A stretch of 64,000 nucleotides of DNA, from assembly GCA_015179125.1 (NCBI GenBank), contig WHVA01000088.1:218503-282502 (forward strand). Reading direction: 5' to 3'. Every line of letters begins with the position of its first letter. Position 1 is the first letter of the stretch. The translations under genes and the position numbers were made by a program. Origin of the DNA: Gautieria morchelliformis. Lineage: Eukaryota; Basidiomycota; Agaricomycetes; Gomphales; Gomphaceae. The notes under the pieces were generated by a model. The model saw only the letters and a program-made list of their open reading frames with translations. It was not told the DNA's origin and searched no databases. Below are positions 45,208 through 55,728 of the stretch, one piece after another.

Positions 45208-48200
45208 ATGACTTTAGGTACCTCAGGCATCGAAAAATGGGCGGCAGGTATTCAACAACGAATGGCTAATGATCCAGGTCGTCAGGACTTGGAAGATCAC
45301 ATCTTGTGTAACGGCTTCTTGTTTCTTGACGAATATCTTGAAGACATCCTCCTAGGAGCCCGGTCAGAGTATGTTGTCCTTCTCTGTCCCAATAATTTTT
45401 CTTATTTCCCTGCGTGTAGGCCAATCATCGAATTGACCAAGACTCCTGGAAGGCGAAAGGACACGTCCAAGAAGGATAGAATTGCCACAGTAAGCGTGAA
45501 GGTAATGGACAATCCTGTCGTGGATCTGTCAGCAATCGCCGAAGGTGATGAAAATGAGATGTCGCGGGGTTCCTTGGCGTCCAATCGACCTCATGGCCCT
45601 GTCATTCGCGACAAGGAAATTTCCTACCACGTTCCTGCCGATCCAAAGAATACAAATGGGGCTATGTCGACCGTCACGGTCTCTTACGATCCTAACCCAG
45701 ATGACGAAGACGACGACGATGCTCAGGCATTCCCATCGCCTTTGGACCGAACCTTCAATGATTCTGAACCAACTAGCACTGCGAGCTCATTCCCAATTGA
45801 CCCATATGCGCGGGACTATGAGACCCACGAACTTCCTCTCATTGTGCCTGAGCACGCGCCAACAAAGCTGCCTTATCCACATTCACCACCAGCACCTGCA
45901 TTGATCCGCAAAGCAAGTGTTCCCGTGTTACCAAGTCTACCTGGCCCGTCACCGTTACACAAGCCGATGCGTGACTCTGTTGTTGTTGGTCCCACTGCTG
46001 GCAATATACCCCCAGTATAACGACTGGTACTGTCACGGGCACGCGGTCCTCCTGGCTAAACAAAGCTCGCGATGTTACCGCGAAACGTGCTAGCGTCGTC
46101 TCTGGTGTCAAACGGAAGAGTGGCGAGCTGAATGGGGATACGGACTACAGAACTGCAACGGATGTTCATGCTAGGGCTACCAAAGCTGCCAAGACACATG
46201 CCGAAGGTGGGGTGACCGATGGTTTCTCCGACAAAGAGAAGGGAAAGATAATTATTCAGCCATTCAAGGCCATTGTATCTGCGAAACCCAAAGAGCAGTC
46301 TCACGATCTTTCTCAGGCAGATGCCACAGCCCCTGATGGCAACTCAGAAGGAATGATGAATATCCTCAAGCGTACGGTGGAAGGTTTGGGGGCTCGGGTT
46401 GGCAAGAGCATGGGCAAGTCTCTAGGCGGTGCTGCTGCAACTGCGGCGGCAGCAGAGGCCAAGGCCGCTGCTAAAGCGAGGTTAGCTCAGCGAGAGGTAA
46501 AGGGCTCTGACGCAACTAGGCAGGGGAGGTTGAGCATCTCAGACCTCGTTGGAGCATCCGAGAGCGGTGGAGCAGGGAAAGGCAAAGAACGCGAATCTTC
46601 GGTCCTCGAGTTCAAACCGCTCCAACAAGCCCCTACTTCTCCCGCTCCAGAACCAAGAGCAAGTATATCTACCACTCCGCCCGACTCTCCCCCAGCTCCG
46701 ATACCGCAGACCATCTCTTCCCATGGACATATCACCATCCCAAAGTTCACGGTCCAGCGAGCCATTACGAAGGAGCTATCGCTTGAGCTACCTGAATCTC
46801 AGCAATCTCTGCCCTCCACGCAGTCAACATACGTGTCAAGCATATTTGATGGTCAGTCCACGTGGCCCCAGTCTTCCTTCGGAACAGAATATACTACCAG
46901 TCAGGAAAACCCCATCATACGACACGAGGAAGCTCACGGGGAATCTGCCTCTTCGGTATAGTTCCATTGTTACGTGATCACCATAAACTGCACTCATGCC
47001 TTTCAACTAGGACTCAGCGGAGCGAAAGCTGAGGGGTTCCAGCCAAGAAAACTCGACGGCTTCTGTCCGACCTGGTTTGGTTTCTCAGGCGTCCACAATT
47101 CTATCTAAGGTTGTGGGCTCCAGTGTCAGTAGTGCCATGGGGGCCAGCAAGCGGGGCAAACCCGAACCCCTCAGGAGCATCCAACTTGCGGCTGCAGCTG
47201 CGAAGAAGGTTTGTTTTTCAATGGCTCTATTTGCGCGTACTCATGATACCACGATAGCAACAAGAAGAGGCGGATAGAAAGGCGGCGAGACTTAGGGAAA
47301 TGGACAAACGAAGGGCCGCAATTGCATCTAAGAAGGCCGATCAAGACGCTGCTGAGAAAAGCAAGCACCCGGGGGACAGACACAAGAGAGAGCGTGAGGA
47401 GGCTTCCGAGAAAAATGCCAAGACGACGGTCAAAAAGGTCAGAACAGTTCACCTTACATTCCTGAAGCCGTGTGACAATATTTCACAAAATTAGGCAGAA
47501 GAGGAAGTTACTAAGAAGCGCAAAGTCGTCGTAGAGATCGAGAAGAAACCGCTGGCCAAGAAACCCTTGTCCAAGGATAAAAGAGACTTGGGAAGCTCTC
47601 GTATCGGAAAGCTTGCACTGACTGCATATCTGTCCCAGTCACAGCTTGCATCAAGCTCCACAACCAAGTCGTTTAAACAGCTTGGTCTGCCTGCTTCAGC
47701 CTCCCAACCTAGTGTCAAGTTGGTAGGATCCAGCCAAGGAGAGCCTAAGTCCGCTGCCTTGCTCAAGGTCGGAGTGCCCCTCAATGGCCCGGAAGACGTT
47801 CGGCAGCCCTCGCAAACGCTTCATGCTCAGATGCAAGCGCGAGTTCAAGTTCAGATGTTACAAGCCAGACAGGAGGATCCTATTGTCCCGAGTGAGAGTA
47901 TCGAGCTGCCTGACATTAACAGCGAGTACGTTGTCCTTTGCACCATGATGATCTACAGCCAGATTTGAGCCTTATAATAGATACTCAAATTCCGATGACG
48001 AAGGTCGTCCACGCACCTTCGACCCTCCTGACTGGGCTCAGTCGCCTGTGCTGGGACTCGCTTTGCAAACTCAGAGCCGACTGAACCCCGACGACATCTT
48101 CGGACCTGTGCAGCCATTGCGTATGGGGGAGATTTTCAAAACACGTCACAGCCGATTCCGAGCGAGGACCAGCAGCGCTAATTGGGCAGGCACGGATGAG

Positions 48201-48254
48201 CTGACGACTGACGAACAGCAGGAGTACGCCAAGAGGATGGGCTATCTAGAATGA
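45208..48254 (+). CDS. INCENP / Sli15, Aurora B-binding scaffold of the chromosomal passenger complex
   Basis: A large, mostly disordered protein ending in the INCENP ARK-binding IN-box: YSNSDDEGRPRTFDPPDWAQ, SPVLGLALQTQSRLNPDDIF, GPVQPLRMGEIFKTRHSRFR and ARTSSANWAG. This region binds and activates Aurora kinase. The middle contains SSWLNKARDVTAKRASVVSG, Ala/Lys-rich helical stretches (AAAEAKAAAKARLAQREVKG; EADRKAARLREMDKRRAAIA) resembling the single alpha helix of INCENP, and basic segments. The N-terminus is MTLGTSGIEKWAAGIQQRMA, followed by a helix LEDHILCNGFLFLDEYLEDI. One frame break occurs at the C-run 46,009-46,013: after GNIPP the frame stops, while the next frame reads straight into TTGTVTGTRSSWLNKARD. 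This is a one-base indel, an assembly error or an unrecognised intron. Confidence 0.85.
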
Positions 48255-48709
48255 TTGACTGCTTTTTCTTGTATTATATTGTGAGGAAAGTCACGCGGTA
48301 GTATACTCCCTGAGGATGGGGCCATCCGCCTCAATTTTGACTACTTTCTGTTTCGAACCATACTGTACTACGGGAAAATCAAATACGTACCCTACAGTGC
48401 GGCGGCGGGACCTCCGGCGGGGCTGGGTGCCATGGCACAACCTGCAGCTCAGAATAAGTTGCGTCGGGTTCGAACGGCGGGACGGTCGGGATTGTGGATG
48501 GGTCCGCTGATGAATAGACTCGCCGGCGCTGTGCACACCGTGACGGGTGAAGTCACACTTGCACTTAGGCAAGCACGCGCGCACAGTGATGATCCACGCC
48601 CGCGCCAACATCCCTTTCACGCCCCCAATGAGGATTCTCCCAGTTGATATCGGGGGTATGCCAATTCGAAGGGAAGATGGGCTCGAGGGGGGGGGGGGGG
48701 GGTATTGAA
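48255..48709. other. Intergenic region and G-tract at a transposon boundary
   Basis: A plus-strand open frame (48,432-48,647, MAQPAAQNKLRRVRTAGRS) is unrecognised and uncertain. A run of 16 G (48,687-48,702) lies next to the point where the Ty3-like pol homology ends. Confidence 0.35.
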
Positions 48710-51003
48710 TAGAGATAACTTAGAGGGCTCTCAACGATATCAGCTTTGTAGTCGATCGGTAAACGATGTAGGTCCCAGTACTTCAGTATGGAGGATTTGA
48801 TATCCTCAAAGGCTCGTTGTTCTGTAGGGCCCCACCTCCAAACCCTAGTCGCACTGGTGAGTGTACTCAACACAGAGCTGCTAAGCCCTAATCCAGGGCA
48901 GTTACTATACCGGCGATGCCCACAAATTGTGCTAGAAGTGCTTTATTCATGGGTGTCTTCCAGTTCGCAATCTGATCTACCTTGTGGGGGTCCATGACAA
49001 TTCCCTTGTCATCTATGATATGTCCTAGTACGTACAGCTGTCTAGCAAAGAACTGAAGTTTGTGCACACTGGCTAAATAAATTTTAGCTTCACGCAGTAG
49101 GCGCATCGCAAGGCGGCAATGTTCCATGTGTTCTTCGATTGTATCTGAGTATACCATGATGTCATCCAGATAAACATTGAAGCATACACCAATGTGTGGA
49201 GCAAAAATGTGAGTCATCAGTTTTGGAAGGTTGTTGGTGTGTTGCAGTCTCCCTGCTGCATCACTAAGCTGGCCATCGTTCCATCTGGCATGTTAAACAG
49301 TGTTTTCCATACGTCATTGGGTTCGACACACACAGATTTGAAAGCATCTCTGCAGTCAATGAGGGAGCGGTAACGTCGTCGGCTCACATTCATTAGTATG
49401 TTCTGCTGATCTGGGATAGGACTCGCCATTTTCTTTGTGTTCACATTGCATTCACGATCATCGAAGACAGTACGTAGGCATGGAGTACCGTCAGCAGCAG
49501 GCTTCTTGCTAACTATCATCATAGGTATAGCATTCATAGGTATAGCATTGTGGCCAACACGGTATTGCCAACGTCCAGTCTTTAGATACTTATCTCATTT
49601 CACCATTGATCCTTCATGGCTTCAGGGCATTTGGACGGCTGGTATGAGTGAATTTTAGATTAATCTATGATATGAATCTTATGATTAATTGCTTGTAGCG
49701 GCGGGAGTGGTGTGTCTTCTGCAGGGGTGCAGAGATCAGCTGCTTCTTGCCTGAGCTGCTCGTGCAGCTTTTCTAGCTCATCTTCTCCAAAGTCTGCAGC
49801 CATAGATGAAATTTTAGCGACATCCACACCATTTATGGGAGCAGCCACATCACTACCTATCACCACCTTGGAGGGGTTAAACCCAAGGAGGATCTTGTGT
49901 TGCCACAAGAAAGGGGTGCCTAGAATGATATCATGATTTTCTAGGTTGATCATGTTGAATCGACGATGTTCCTGAATGCTCTGGTAAGTTAATTCAGCTT
50001 CTACGCAACTTGTAATCATAGTTCTAGACCCCGAAGCAGCCATTTGGCACAGGATCAGCTTTGCCAGGCGTTGCACGGGCAGCCTGAGTTGATCTACGAC
50101 CATTGTAGAGATGAAGTCGGACAGGGATCCACTGTCAAGCAGGGCCCAGACTGCTTTGCCAGGTATGTCACATTCTACTATAATTGACTTTGGTACTAGC
50201 TGCTGAAAGTCCTTAGGTTTCAATGTGTTACGCTCTAAGGTACACATGTTATCCAGGTAGACTTCTGTCTCTGGCTTCTGGTGAGCTCATTTCTTTTAAG
50301 TTACAGACATGCCTACCACATCACAAGATAGGCGGGCAGGGGACGATGGCGAGTCGTATCCTGGTGACTCGCATTGTTCAGCCTATGCATTTTCTTCTGA
50401 CGCATCGGCAAGGTCTTTGCCAGGATTAGTGAGGCCCATCCAAGCCTTCCTGGCCGTTTCTTCTGGTTCATTGCGCCAATCATCAGCTTGTTCTAACCAG
50501 AGTAGGTCTAATGCATCAGGGAACATTTCTGGGTGAGTGGTGCTATTATGATGATGCATCCACTGTACATAATAAAATTCAGGTTTGAATATGTGACCAA
50601 TTTGAACGCAGTACGACCGTCTCAAGAATCTATCAATGATCAGTACTGATTTCTCATCGACGTCATCTGTCAGTGGGATTGCGTTATATCTCCTTTGCCA
50701 GTCCTGTTCATCAGGGCTTTCTATGCCATCATGCAGCATGGCGTTATAAATTCCCAAGCAAAGGTCATCATAGAAACATTGCGCGAAATCATTCACGCGG
50801 ACCAACTGTAAGAATTCTTTTTCAGAATTGGCATCTGACTCATCTACTGCGTTCTCAGAGGTGATCTCAGGCAGACAATTGCTGCTATCAGCAGTGCCAG
50901 TAGCACCTATGCTGTCCATTGGTAAGTCCAGGTCCTGTGAGGGCAACACTAATGATGAAGCCACAACCTAAAGATACTCAAGGAGATAGCGACAATAACC
51001 AAC
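48710..51003 (-). mobile_element. Truncated Ty3-type retrotransposon (gag, protease, RT)
   Basis: On the minus strand from about 50,964 a gag-like frame begins MASSLVLPSQDLDLPMDSIG and continues to FYYVQWMHHHNSTTHPEMFP. The protease frame (50,247-49,660) has ALLDSGSLSDFIS and HDIILGTPFLWQHKI, the LDSGS catalytic motif of retropepsins. The RT frames (49,537-48,888) have FNVYLDDIMVYSDTIEEHM with the YLDD active site intact, and GNPTTFQN-like QQGDCNTPTTFQN. The start of the RNase H region (VWRWGPTEQRAFEDIKSSI) follows. Homology stops near 48,720 at the G-tract; integrase and the distal LTR are absent. Several frame breaks make it inactive. Its start directly follows the LTR at 51,004-54,523. Confidence 0.8.
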
Positions 51004-51068
51004 TGTGTAGTGGGTATCCTCAGTTTATAAATCTACCAACGATAGATACATGGGGACTTGCCTGTGTA

Positions 51069-54000
51069 AGATAGAGGACAGCTAGACTCCGCAACCTCTA
51101 AGTGCGCATGACTAATATCAGGGTTAGGGTTAAGGTGGCAAAAATCTAGCTCGGATGTCGTTGCCCGTAAACAAGTAACTTCGAGGTTCCCAAACCTACT
51201 GTGGCATCTAATAATATATACTCAGTTAACTATAGAAAGCATTAGAGCTCCTCCAATATTGAATCAGGAAGAACTCGATGTCCATGATACTTCCGATTCA
51301 CCCAACTTGCCTGCGTGCCATTCAACCCATTTCGGTAAGCATCCATGAATCTCACAGAACGATTAGCAAACCTGTATCATATCCTCACAGTGAGCTAGCG
51401 TTTCCATAGAAAAATAAGGAGGGGAAAGCACCTTCGCATCTTAAGTAGGTTTACCTTATCTAGGCACATTTGGACATTCTGTTCCATTGCAGCCTCATTT
51501 TGGGGTGGTGGGAGCATCCGATACTCATACTTTGCAGCCCCCCAGCATTGCTCAATAAAATTGAGCTCGCAATGGAATTTTGGGTAAAAGAACGCTATGT
51601 GTCCGTGAGACTCTACAAGCTCGATAATCTTGGGTTTCTGAGATGCAAAATCTTCCTGGTTGAATAAAAGTCAGCGGCAGCAGCAAGCAGCAGTTGGATC
51701 TGCACATTTAAATGACTTGCACTGGGCTGGAAGTGAGCCTTCTTCCTTGAAACCCCGTTCTTCGATGATTAATTTCATACCCTTAAACCAGCCAGGCATG
51801 GTGGGATGGTTCTCTGGGAAATAGAAGTCATGCGGCTCTCCATTTGGAAGTCTTCCTGGCCGCATCTTGCATTTTCCACTTTTCCCGAGCCAAAATTTTG
51901 GAAATTTTGGCATGTGACGTGCAGAAAGGGCATCGTCAGCCTGCTTCTGGTGTCCAGGTGCGTTGTCAAAACCAAATGCGGCAACTGCAGTTCCTGGGAA
52001 ATTGTCTTCGAAAAGCTCAATGGCGAGTAGCGTCTGTGAACACAAATCATCACAGTCAAAATAGCCATCGCGATTTCTCCCTGCTTTAAATAATATACGA
52101 GCTTCTCTCGTGCTGTAGTGGAAACTGAGCCTTTTCCTTTGAAATTGTAGTTAACTTACCCATCCTTGGACTTAAGCCAGCCCAGATCCGGGGAGCAGAA
52201 ATCTGAGACCATTATCGAGGCTCCTTCTCCTTTTCTGACTGGTTCTGCAGTCTCCGTAGTATGTACCCAGCGCGTTTTTCGCCGATCATTTGCATAAAAT
52301 GACGACTCGTCATGAGTCACCAATACTATTCGCTTCTGTTCTGGGAAGGTTGGCATGGCACGCGGGTAAATGGGATCATTTTCATTTGACCAGGTCATCA
52401 TCCGGTCTTCAATTGATGCCCAAAATGGTAGAAAGGTATCTTCACGATATTCCACGACATCAGCATGTTCGTGCCCATCCACATACATGCCATGTGGTGC
52501 CTTTCCATATTGGTAGTCCATGGCATTCATCCAACGACGTGCAGTGCGCTCACTTGGTGTTTTTTTTGATCTTGAGCTGAGACCTGACCTCTGGGCGTTC
52601 TAGGTAATGCACAACATCGATGGCCCACAGATATTTTTTGTCTAGAGATCGCAGGTGGAGCTTCAGTTCTTCGGCAAGATCCTCATCTTCGAGTCTGGAC
52701 TGGATGTGCTTTCCATAGAAGCTGACTGGCAACTGGTCATTGTTGGCCAGATATTCCCAGACCCATTTGCGTAGAGACCGCGCAAGTCCCTTCCCTTTTC
52801 CGGAAGCTGTTGATGCTATTAATGATGCTTCCCGCCAGCCATTGCCTGCAGTATAAAGTCGCAAAAATGCGAGCATTGCAAGCATGTGGCCACGGAAGAT
52901 GACATCGAGTGTCTTTTCCTTTGAATGTCCAGTGAGGTTCATGATCGCGGCTTTGATCTCAGGTGAGTCACAGGGTGGGGGTCGGGCCCGAGCTTGTCGA
53001 GTTGCATTGATGGGTGTACGCTCGCTGTCGTCATAATCTCTGTTATCACCTTCATCATCCCAGTCATCATCCAGTTCCATTTCTGACGTGCATGGAACCA
53101 AATTCTCAGTTTCCACGGTAGCCATCATATTCCTGGCTTCGACTCTGCTTGTTGCTTCGTCTTGACTTGCCGCCTCCTCCTCCTCCTCCTCCTCCTACTC
53201 TTCCTTGTGTATCTCTGTCTCTGTCTCCTCTTCTTCCTGTCTGGCACAGAAACTCCCCACTGAAATGCAGTCCATCTCACTGTCTTGACTGGACCCATGT
53301 GACATCCGGTGTTTCTTGAAATATGATGTGATTGACCTGTATCCGTGACTGCGGAGGATCATAGTATTGGATTCTGAATCCATTTCGCGCTTACGCTTTG
53401 TGCGAGGGGCTGGGTTTGTCTTGCTATAATGAGATGGCCGGCCTCTCTTCTTCGCATTATCAAGAAAATTTTTGATGCCATCCTGGAGCTTTTTGGTGAA
53501 GGTAAGCAGCTGTACATCATTATGGACATCGATTTCATCGGGAAAAGAGTCAATTGAGGCAGAGAAGGATGAGCTGCGGCTGCTGTGCACAGAAGGGGTG
53601 CCGAAACTCGAGCCGCTTGAATCAAACTCTTCATTGTGCTGAACTTCTGGCTCTTGTGGCTTCAGCGAGGCTTCTTCTACAACTAAAGCAGTGTTCTGGA
53701 GTTTGGGAGGAATAAACAATGAGAATTGGGCTCAAGACACATTGAATGAGGGGGAGAATCAGTCAAAAAGTCACCTTTTTTTGCATTTTTACCAAGGTTT
53801 TTTAGCCTTAATAAGTCCCTGGCCTTCCTGCGACCCATAGTAAAGCTTCACAGCTGATAACGAGGCGCTGTTACTGTCCTAAAGAGCTCCAGAGGCTCGA
53901 GATGAACTACTTTTCAGACTCCGCTAGCTCTCGGGAGTTGCCGGATTGAGGCAAATTTCGAGAGGTCAAAATTTTACTTTCGTCCCCTGCATCTAAAACA

Positions 54001-54224
54001 TGTATTTGAAGATAATGGAGCAAAAAAAAACTTTTTGGTTATATTTCAAGACTGAGGGTAGAATAATCCACAAAGCAAAACCATAGGAAAACAGACAAAG
54101 GTCTTCTAAACGATTTTACGGTACCAGATTTCCTAATTGAGTCTTGCTGGCAACGCAGAAAGTGTTGCCTCACATTGGCAAGGATGGGCACTTAGAGGTT
54201 GCGGAGTCTAGCTGTCCTCTATCT
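51069..54224. mobile_element. Tc1/mariner-like DNA transposon, 3.16 kb
   Basis: Perfect 37-bp terminal inverted repeats (51,069-51,105 and 54,188-54,224) begin AGATAGAGGACAGCTAGACT. They are flanked by TA on both sides (51,067-51,068 and 54,225-54,226), the target duplication of the Tc1/mariner superfamily. The interior holds one minus-strand transposase gene with lesions. The element lies inside a Ty3 LTR. Confidence 0.82.
51242..53719 (-). pseudogene. DDE transposase of the Tc1/mariner-like element, inactivated
   Basis: A long transposase with an acidic/serine N-terminus (SSSFSASIDSFPDEIDVH), SYFKKHRMSH and a helical region. The DDE core is VLVTHDESSFYANDRRKTRW (first D), VAAFGFDNAPGHQKQADDAL (second D) and, after LFNQEDF, FYPKFHCELNFIEQCWGAAK (E). 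It ends FMDAYRNGLNGTQASWVNRK and YHGHRVLP. Lesions: an extra A in an A8 run (52,560-52,567) shifts the frame before TPSERTARRWMNAMDY, and a TGA at 51,671-51,673 replaces an expected Arg after CCCR. A TAG at 53,195-53,197 in a (GAG)n tract may instead lie in a short intron. The exact start is unclear; 53,719 is only the left limit of the open frame. Confidence 0.8.
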
Positions 54225-54520
54225 TAGTGGGTATCCTCAGAGATCAAGCTGAGGAAACGCCACCACACTGGCTACAGTCTTATAGTGTTGGCAAGGTTTA
54301 TATAATAGGGGAGACGGAAACTTGTAGAAGGTTGTGGAAACTCGTGGAAGATGATAGAAACTCGTAGAAGGTTACGGAAACCGATGGAAGGTTACGGAAA
54401 CTGATGGAAGGTTACGGAAACTGATGGAAGGTTACGGAAACTGACGGAAACTCATGGAAGGTGACGGAAACTCATGGAAGGAAATAGAAACTTGTGGAAA
54501 GAAACACGTGAACCCTGACA

Positions 54521-55113
54521 TCACCCCCCTCTCAATGCTTGTCGTCCTGACAGGCACAGCTGCCACCTAGCCCCCAACATCCACCGAGACATCGTTTCCA
54601 AGTATGCCACAGGTGGGACCACCATCCCCTCCTGGTAGTGCAGGTCAATGATGAGCTCAGGGGGATTGGGGTCCATGGGCAAGTGTGGCCCTCGGAACCT
54701 TGCTCGACGTAGTCGCTCTCCTGCCATGTTACGGAAACGCTGCCCCACCCAGCCTTCGAAAGTGTAGGGGGTTCCACAAGGGGGGGTTCCATCATTGAGG
54801 AAGACAGGGTTGCCGATGTAGTACGTGTTCTCTCGTCTGTGTCGGGTCTGAGGAATGTGAGTGCAGGGCGAGTGGGTGCCTGACTCTTCGCTGGTGTGAG
54901 GTCCTCAGAGCTGACGGACCACTTTGAAGACCGTGCGACGTCGAGATCACGGCAGTCAAGCATCCTTTGTAGCTTGGCTTCACTGGCTGCTCTGGATGAC
55001 GAGAAGCCGGAGAAGTGCAGGAGGGTGGGATCGACACGTGACATGTTTGGCAGGTCAGAGAGGTTTTGGGTGAAGCTGGGGAGGGCAACAAGCTCAATGG
55101 CGGGCGAGGACAT
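54521..55113 (-). pseudogene. ORF downstream of integrase in the older chromovirus
   Basis: After the chromodomain end of this element, the minus strand encodes MSSPAIELVALPSFTQNLSD, then LHFSGFSSSRAASEAKLQRM and LTPAKSQAPTRPALTFLRPD. A frame change near 54,820 leads into YYIGNPVFLNDGTPPCGTP, FEGWVGQRFRNMAGERLRRA, ELIIDLHYQEGMVVPPVAYL and ETMSRWMLGARWQLCLSGRQ, ending at the purine tract before the LTR. No retroviral domain was recognised. The position between integrase and the 3' LTR is that of env or of accessory genes. Confidence 0.6.
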
Positions 55114-55179
55114 GGTTGATGGATGTGGTGGGGTCGATGCAGTGGAAGTGAGCGGTCACAGGTGGAGAGGGGATATATA

Positions 55180-55474
55180 GCTTATCGGAATGAATTGGTT
55201 AGGCGGAGGCTGATATCGCTTATCTTTGGGGTTCTGGACCCTTGACATTATGAGTAGAAGCCCTGCCTGCTGTCCAGTCGAAGAGAGTTTGCCTGGAAGG
55301 TTCTGTGAAGTTCTGAAATCTCTGGAAGGGGAGGGACATGTATGTGGCTGATGAGATACGCTGAGGTGCCTCTGGGTTCTGCGTGTGAAATTCCTTAACG
55401 AGTCGCTTTGCCCCAGAGACATCTTTCACCGGTAGCCAGAGATCGTCGGCAGCTCCATAGCCCTTCCAGCGCAT
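55180..55474 (-). mobile_element. Integrase chromodomain tail of the older Ty3 chromovirus
   Basis: The minus-strand frame LMRWKGYGAADDLWLPVKDV continues SGAKRLVKEFHTQNPEAPQR. This is the chromodomain at the C-terminus of chromovirus integrase (W-x-G-x6-W pattern with the following helix). It begins abruptly at the LTR end of the younger element (55,480), which has inserted into the chromodomain codons; the rest of this pol should lie beyond the right end of that element. Confidence 0.75.
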
Positions 55475-55479
55475 GAGAT

Positions 55480-55692
55480 TGTAAAGATATCTATCTTAAG
55501 CCTCAGGTCACAAGAGCATGACAGAACTTGACCAATGTGTGGTATTCTGATGCTACGTAGTGACAGTGTAAGGGTAAGATGCGATGGGGACCGCTGGCCG
55601 GTTCCCACGCATAAACTATACAGTGGGTCCCTAAGGGGCCCACTGGGATTATGTAATAACTAATGTACATGTAGATACACGGGGTATTTACA
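55480..55692 (-). repeat. 3' LTR of the younger chromovirus (213 bp)
   Basis: Bounded by TGTAAAGATA (55,480) and GGTATTTACA (to 55,692), giving TGTAAA...TTTACA inverted ends. On the minus strand it directly follows the polypurine tract. The 5 bp to its left, GAGAT (55,475-55,479), should be the target-site duplication and should recur next to the 5' LTR outside the window. Confidence 0.75.
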
Positions 55693-55704
55693 CCCTCCCC
55701 CTCT
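55693..55704 (-). promoter_or_regulatory. Polypurine tract
   Basis: Minus strand AGAGGGGGAGGG directly precedes the LTR TGTAAATACC. This is the plus-strand priming site for reverse transcription. Confidence 0.75.
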
Positions 55705-55728
55705 ATAGATAACTATAGGGGTTAATTA

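Larger units (their letters stand above)
51004..54523 (-). repeat. LTR of the older Ty3 elements, split by a DNA transposon
   Basis: The minus-strand LTR starts TGATGTCAGG at 54,523, directly after a purine tract (54,524-54,533) that follows the ORF of the element to the right. It ends near TACACA at about 51,004, directly before the gag of the truncated element to the left. Removing the inserted transposon leaves roughly 360 bp. The right part contains a degenerate minisatellite (about 54,316-54,501; 20-bp unit with GATGGAAGGTTACGGAAACT). A 20-bp word (TGTGTAGTGGGTATCCTCAG) occurs twice; one copy is intact at 51,004-51,023 and the other is split by the transposon. Confidence 0.6.

Noticed and set aside
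48432-48647. Small plus-strand ORF MAQPAAQNKLRRVRTAG.
   Set aside because: Unrecognised, with Arg-rich composition and a G-rich context next to a broken transposon; not enough evidence for a gene.
51116-51136. AGGGTTAGGGTTAAGG, similar to fungal telomere repeats.
   Set aside because: Only two units, inside the subterminal part of a DNA transposon; not a telomere or a convincing interstitial telomere.
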